A DNA stretch of 64,000 bases from positions 1-64,000 of the forward strand of contig JAEPRB010000101.1 in assembly GCA_016758965.1 (NCBI GenBank). The letters run 5' to 3'. Below are positions 59,836 through 64,000 of the stretch, piece after piece (the stretch's first letter is position 1; every line of letters begins with the position of its first letter). The notes beneath the pieces are model-generated. The model was not told the origin of the DNA. It searched no databases and was given only the letters and a program-made list of their open reading frames with translations. This DNA is from Circinella minor. Lineage: Eukaryota; Mucoromycota; Mucoromycetes; Mucorales; Lichtheimiaceae. A program made the position numbers and the translations under genes.

Positions 59836-61678
59836 ATGGTTGCAGCAGTGGGTGAAAAAAGACCAGTAGAAGAACACAATTTACCAATGGAAGTAACTCA
59901 ATCCATGGAATCTATTGTAACAGAATCAGCAAAACGAACACGACTTTTATTTTCAAATAATTATGGTCAACCTTCCACGGATGAGATGACTAGGTAAATA
60001 ATAATTTTTGATCTTTTTTTTAAAGACATGATCTTAAAACTTTTTTTTTAGGACATACGTGTTGTCTATGTATCAATTGAAACTTAAAAAAAAAAACACA
60101 ATTTACTTTTTTTTTTTAATTTAATATAGTCAACGTGTTAAATTAACGAGTAAAATAAGCGATGAATATGGTCAAGTACGTACATTACCTGAAGCACTTG
60201 TAAAACAACAAAAAGAAGCAGCACAAAAAGCCAAACTTGCCAAAAAGACAACTATGGAAGATGTAACACCTGACGATAGTGCTGTTCAACAACTTATTGA
60301 TACAATTCCAAAGAAATCAACTACCGAGTAATGTGTTGTCACTTTTTTTTTTTTTTTTAAAAAAAAAAAAGTTTATTCATTAACAAGTTATTTTATTTAT
60401 TACAGAGTGGACGAAAAAGCAAAACAAGGTATTGTTTCATTACGATCCAAAGATCGCGTTTCAGAAATCTTTAGTAATGATACAACGGGTTCAGGTGGTG
60501 GATCACTTGTACGTCGTGCAAGAGCTAAAACAATTAAACCTGTATGGCATGCTCCATGGAAACTTATGCGTGTTATTAGTGGTCATTTGGGTTGGGTACG
60601 AGCTGTCACTGTTGAACCAGGAAATAAATGGTTTGCTACAGGTGCTGGTGATCGTACAATCAAGATTTGGGATTTGGCTTCGGGTACACTTAAATTATCA
60701 TTGACAGGTCATATCAGTACAGTACGTGGATTAGCAGTATCACCACGTCATCCCTATTTATTTTCATGTGGTGAAGATAAAATGGTTAAATGTTGGGATT
60801 TAGAACAAAACAAAGTTATTCGTCAATATCATGGACATCTTTCAGGTGTTTATTCTTTAAGTTTACATCCTACATTGGATGTTTTAGTTACAAGTGGTCG
60901 TGATGCTACAGCAAGAGTAAGTTACTTTAAATTTCTAAAATTTTGTAATAATTAAAAAAAAATTATTCATATTCATATTCTTTTTTTTTTTTAGGTTTGG
61001 GATATGAGAACAAAACAAAATGTACATGTATTGACAGGACATACAAGTACTGTATCTGATGTCAAATGTCAAGAAGCAGATCCTCAAGTGATTACAGGTT
61101 CAATGGATAGTACAATTCGATTGTGGGATTTGGCAGCAGGAAAAACAATGGGTGTATTGACACATCATAAAAAGAGTGTACGAGCACTCGCTATTCATCC
61201 AACAGAATTTGGTTTTGTTAGTGGAAGTGCAGATAATATCAAGGGTTGGAAATGTCCTGAGGGTACATTTATTCAAAATTATGAAGGTCGTAAATCGATT
61301 ATTAATACATTATCTGTTAATCAAGATGGTGTTATCTTTTCTGGTGGTAATTATATATATATATATATTTCATTTGAATTAAAAGAGAAGAGGAAAGGAG
61401 TATATAAGATTTTTTTTTTTTTTTGAGATGTTAAAATTCATATTATATTTATATTAGGTGACAATGGTTCTATGGGCTTCCATGATTGGCGATCAGGATA
61501 CCAATTCCAATCTATGGAAACAACAGTACAACCAGGTTCACTTGATGCAGAAGCTGGTATTTTTGCTAGTACATTTGATCGTACTGGTTTGCGTTTAATT
61601 ACTGGTGAAGCAGATAAAACCATCAAAATTTATAAAGAAGATGAAAATGCTGTTAAAGATGAAGATTTTTATCAATAA
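59836..61678 (+). CDS. PRP46: Pre-mRNA splicing factor Prp46/PLRG1 (WD40)
   Basis: Five exons: 59836-59993, 60130-60327, 60406-60916, 60995-61346 and 61458-61678, giving 479 residues. The N-terminus includes [20 protein letters not shown] and the [19 protein letters not shown] segment that opens the propeller in PRL1/PLRG1 proteins. Seven WD40 blades follow (about residues 160-465) with repeats such as [31 protein letters not shown] and [12 protein letters not shown]. The protein is a core subunit of the Prp19/NineTeen complex in the spliceosome. Its end ([14 protein letters not shown]) is acidic. It converges with the seryl-tRNA synthetase gene, with about 130 bases between stop codons. Confidence 0.96.
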
Positions 61679-61811
61679 AAATAATAACAAATAAAAAAAA
61701 AACAGTATACAACTACAAAATCTCATTTATATTTATATTTATATACAATTTACATTTATCTTTTTACTATATATATCTCTCTCTATATATATATAATGTA
61801 TATTCATTTTA

Positions 61812-63369
61812 CTAAAGAGTAGTAGGGGATAATATACTTGGTTGACCTGGTAACCATTTTTGTAATACTTGAGGAATTTTGACAGATCCATCTGTTTGTT
61901 GAAATGTTTCGAGAATGGCAATAATAATACGTGGTACTGCAATAGCTGTACCATTAATTGTATGACAGAAAGATGTATTTTTACCCGTATTATGTGTTGG
62001 TCTATATCGAATGGATAATCGACGTGCTTGATAATCCGTACAATTGGATGTAGATGATATCTTCAAAAATATATATATATATATTATTTTTGTTATTAGG
62101 TTCAATCTATTATCCAACTACTTTTTTTTCTTTTTTTACTCACTTCTCCCCAAGTATTTCTTCCTGGCATCCATGCTTCAATATCATATTTTCTATATGC
62201 ACTTGCACCTAATTCTTCTGTAGGCATATCTAATACTCTAAAAAAAAAAAGAAACCAGATTTTTTTGTTTGAAGCCATTATTAAAAATGAATATGCATTA
62301 TTAACAACCTCATTGTTTTTTTTTTTTTTTTTTACCTAAAACATAAACCTAATTCAGTAAACATTTCTTCTTGAATTTCTCTAAATTGTTCCAATAGAGC
62401 ATCACTTTGTTGTTCAGTAGAAACTGCAAAAAGTTCTACTTTAGAAAACTGATGCACACGATATAATCCTTTTGTTTCTGTTCCTCGACCTCCTGCTTCA
62501 GCACGATAGGCTCGACCATATCCAACCAATCGTTTTGGTAATTCTGTTTCTTCTAAAACTTTGGTTGCAAATTTTCCTGCTAAAGGTATTTCTGCTGTAC
62601 CAGCCAAACAAAGGGCATCCTCTTCATTGGCTTGAACATGATAAATTTGAGAACTTTCACCTGCACGGGGTTGAAATCCACATCCATAAGCAATGGATGT
62701 TCTTACAATATCAGGTGTGATCACACCTAAAAATCCTTTGGATGCCGCCTTGTCCATGGCATATTGTATTAAAGCAGTTTCTAAAAATGCACCATAGCCT
62801 TCAAGATAATAAAAACTGGATCCACTCACGATGGCAGCTTGTTCTAAATCGATCATACCCAATCGTGTTGCAATAGTCATATGATCCTCATACTTCTTTT
62901 GTTCTTGTAATAGTGATTCATTAACAATTTTAATTACTCGAGCGTTCGATTCAGGACCGACTGGAACGTCTGGATGGGTATCATTGGGAATTTGTACTGC
63001 ACAGTGTAATAGTTCTGTTTCAGTGGTTGTTAAGTTTGCTTCCAGTTGTTTAATGTGTTGTTTGAGTTCTTTTGCTTTTTGAATAAGTGCTGGATCTCTA
63101 TTCTTTTTATCCTTATTAGAAGAAGAAGCTGTTTTGGATAACGTGTTATGTTGAGAACGTAAATGTAAAAGTGTATTATAATTTTCAAGTCGACGTTCAT
63201 TTAAAGTTTTGACATGGTAAGGATCAATAGGACAATGGTTCCGTTTTATCATATTTTCTTTAATCGCTTGAGGATTCTCGGCTATTTTATTATAATCAAG
63301 TCGTGTTTGAATAGGTGTTGAATATGAACGTGTCCATTTTATGGAATGATGTCGAAGTTGACGAAACAT
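61812..63369 (-). CDS. Seryl-tRNA synthetase, mitochondrial
   Basis: Three exons: 63369-62336, 62237-62144 and 62060-61812, giving 458 residues. The N-terminus ([19 protein letters not shown]) is a presequence, with Arg and Ser and no acids. It is followed by the helical tRNA-binding arm (about residues 65-125) and the class II catalytic domain. Motif 2 is seen as GRAYRAEAG...[12 protein letters not shown] and motif 3 as [22 protein letters not shown], which recognises serine, is present. It charges mitochondrial tRNA-Ser. The first ATG is used because it gives the presequence. It corresponds to yeast Dia4 and human SARS2. Confidence 0.93.
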
Positions 63370-64000
63370 TTTATTTATTTAGTTTGAATTAAAAAAAAAA
63401 ATACATGTACAAAGTAGTTCCTGGTTTTATTATTCTAAAATAGTTGTGGCGGTCTTTTTTTTTTTTTTTTTTTTGACAACATAAAAAAAAATATCATGCA
63501 CAACTCAAAAAAAAACCAATTTTTTTTTTTAAAAGTTATGTATACATGGATTCGATAACCCTATAAATTATGTATATTGAACCTTCCAAGGGCAGGTAGT
63601 AAAAGTCGTCCCATCTTGCGGTCCCATCATCCCCCCCCTCCATGACTACCTTACTACCCTATCCTGTAAGTATATATCTTTGGATAAATAATATTTTCTG
63701 ACATATAATGATAATAATAAATTAAATTATCCAACTTATTAGGATTACATGACAAATTTAAAATAACCATGACATATCATATATTTATATTATATATAGA
63801 GTCCAATCATGGCAGTATCAATGGAGCGACGTCAAGAGGAACATGTTTTTTTTTTCAATTACCGTTTATTCACTACGTAGATGATAAAGAAGGAAAGGTT
63901 TTTTTTTTAAAAAAAAAAACTTGACTATGGAAAATAATATGCCACAAAAAAGAGATCATTAAAATCCCTAGTATACATAAACTTGTTTTTAATATCATTT
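63370..64000. other. Upstream flank, no gene seen
   Basis: Promoter side of the seryl-tRNA synthetase gene, then AT-rich DNA with T20 near 63454-63473 and a C run near 63631-63638. A gene beyond the window edge cannot be excluded. Confidence 0.5.

Overview
This 64 kb window comes from a filamentous fungus, most likely an early-diverging one of the Mucoromycota (Mucorales-like). The evidence is the very AT-rich DNA, long poly-T/poly-A and (TA)n tracts, and genes split by many short (about 60-150 nt) GT...AG introns. The protein set also fits: mitochondrial ribosomal protein mL40, a Ral-type GTPase with a CaaX box, a long-form RPAP1, and no prokaryotic operon logic. The genus cannot be fixed from the sequence alone. 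Exon structures below were built by hand from splice signals and reading-frame phase. In each multi-exon model the exon lengths sum to an intact frame.

Layout, left to right. 0.1-3.3 kb: sorting nexin Mvp1 (+). 4.7-8.4 kb: RPAP1 (+, intronless). 9.4-9.7 kb: a small protein with four CxxC pairs (+). 9.7-18.3 kb: gene desert. 18.3-19.2 kb: MBF1 (+). 19.2-25.8 kb: gene-poor DNA with decayed coding fragments. 25.8-27.05 kb: LRR protein (+), convergent with a sphingoid-base-phosphate phosphatase (-, 27.8-30.0 kb). 30-35.4 kb: desert holding a 734 bp TA-flanked inverted-repeat element. 35.4-36.5 kb: a homologue of plant 'pathogen-related protein' (+). 37.6-40.4 kb: single-pass membrane protein with a huge disordered tail (-). 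41.8-42.4 kb: small orphan protein (-). 43.0-44.1 kb: two-TM protein with PPxY motifs (+). 44.5-45.0 kb: mL40 (+). 45.2-46.0 kb: ANCHR/ZFYVE19-like (-). 46.3-46.8 kb: SUMO (+). 47.4-51.0 kb: eIF3a (-). 51-53.8 kb: desert. 53.8-58.05 kb: CH-kinase-C1 protein (+). 58.4-59.4 kb: Ral GTPase (+). 59.8-61.7 kb: Prp46/PLRG1 (+). 61.8-63.4 kb: mitochondrial seryl-tRNA synthetase (-).

Most recognised genes are housekeeping: endosomal sorting, Pol II assembly, transcription co-activation, sphingolipid turnover, translation in cytosol and mitochondria, SUMOylation, splicing and abscission control. They are not a functional cluster. The most unusual item is the 963-residue protein at 53815-58047. It combines a calponin-homology domain, a Cdc7/SepH-like kinase domain with HCD instead of HRD, a C1 zinc finger and a terminal CIIS CaaX box. 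It sits directly upstream of a Ral GTPase that also ends in a CaaX box. This suggests a membrane-anchored, actin-linked kinase next to a membrane-anchored GTPase, but a functional link is inference only.
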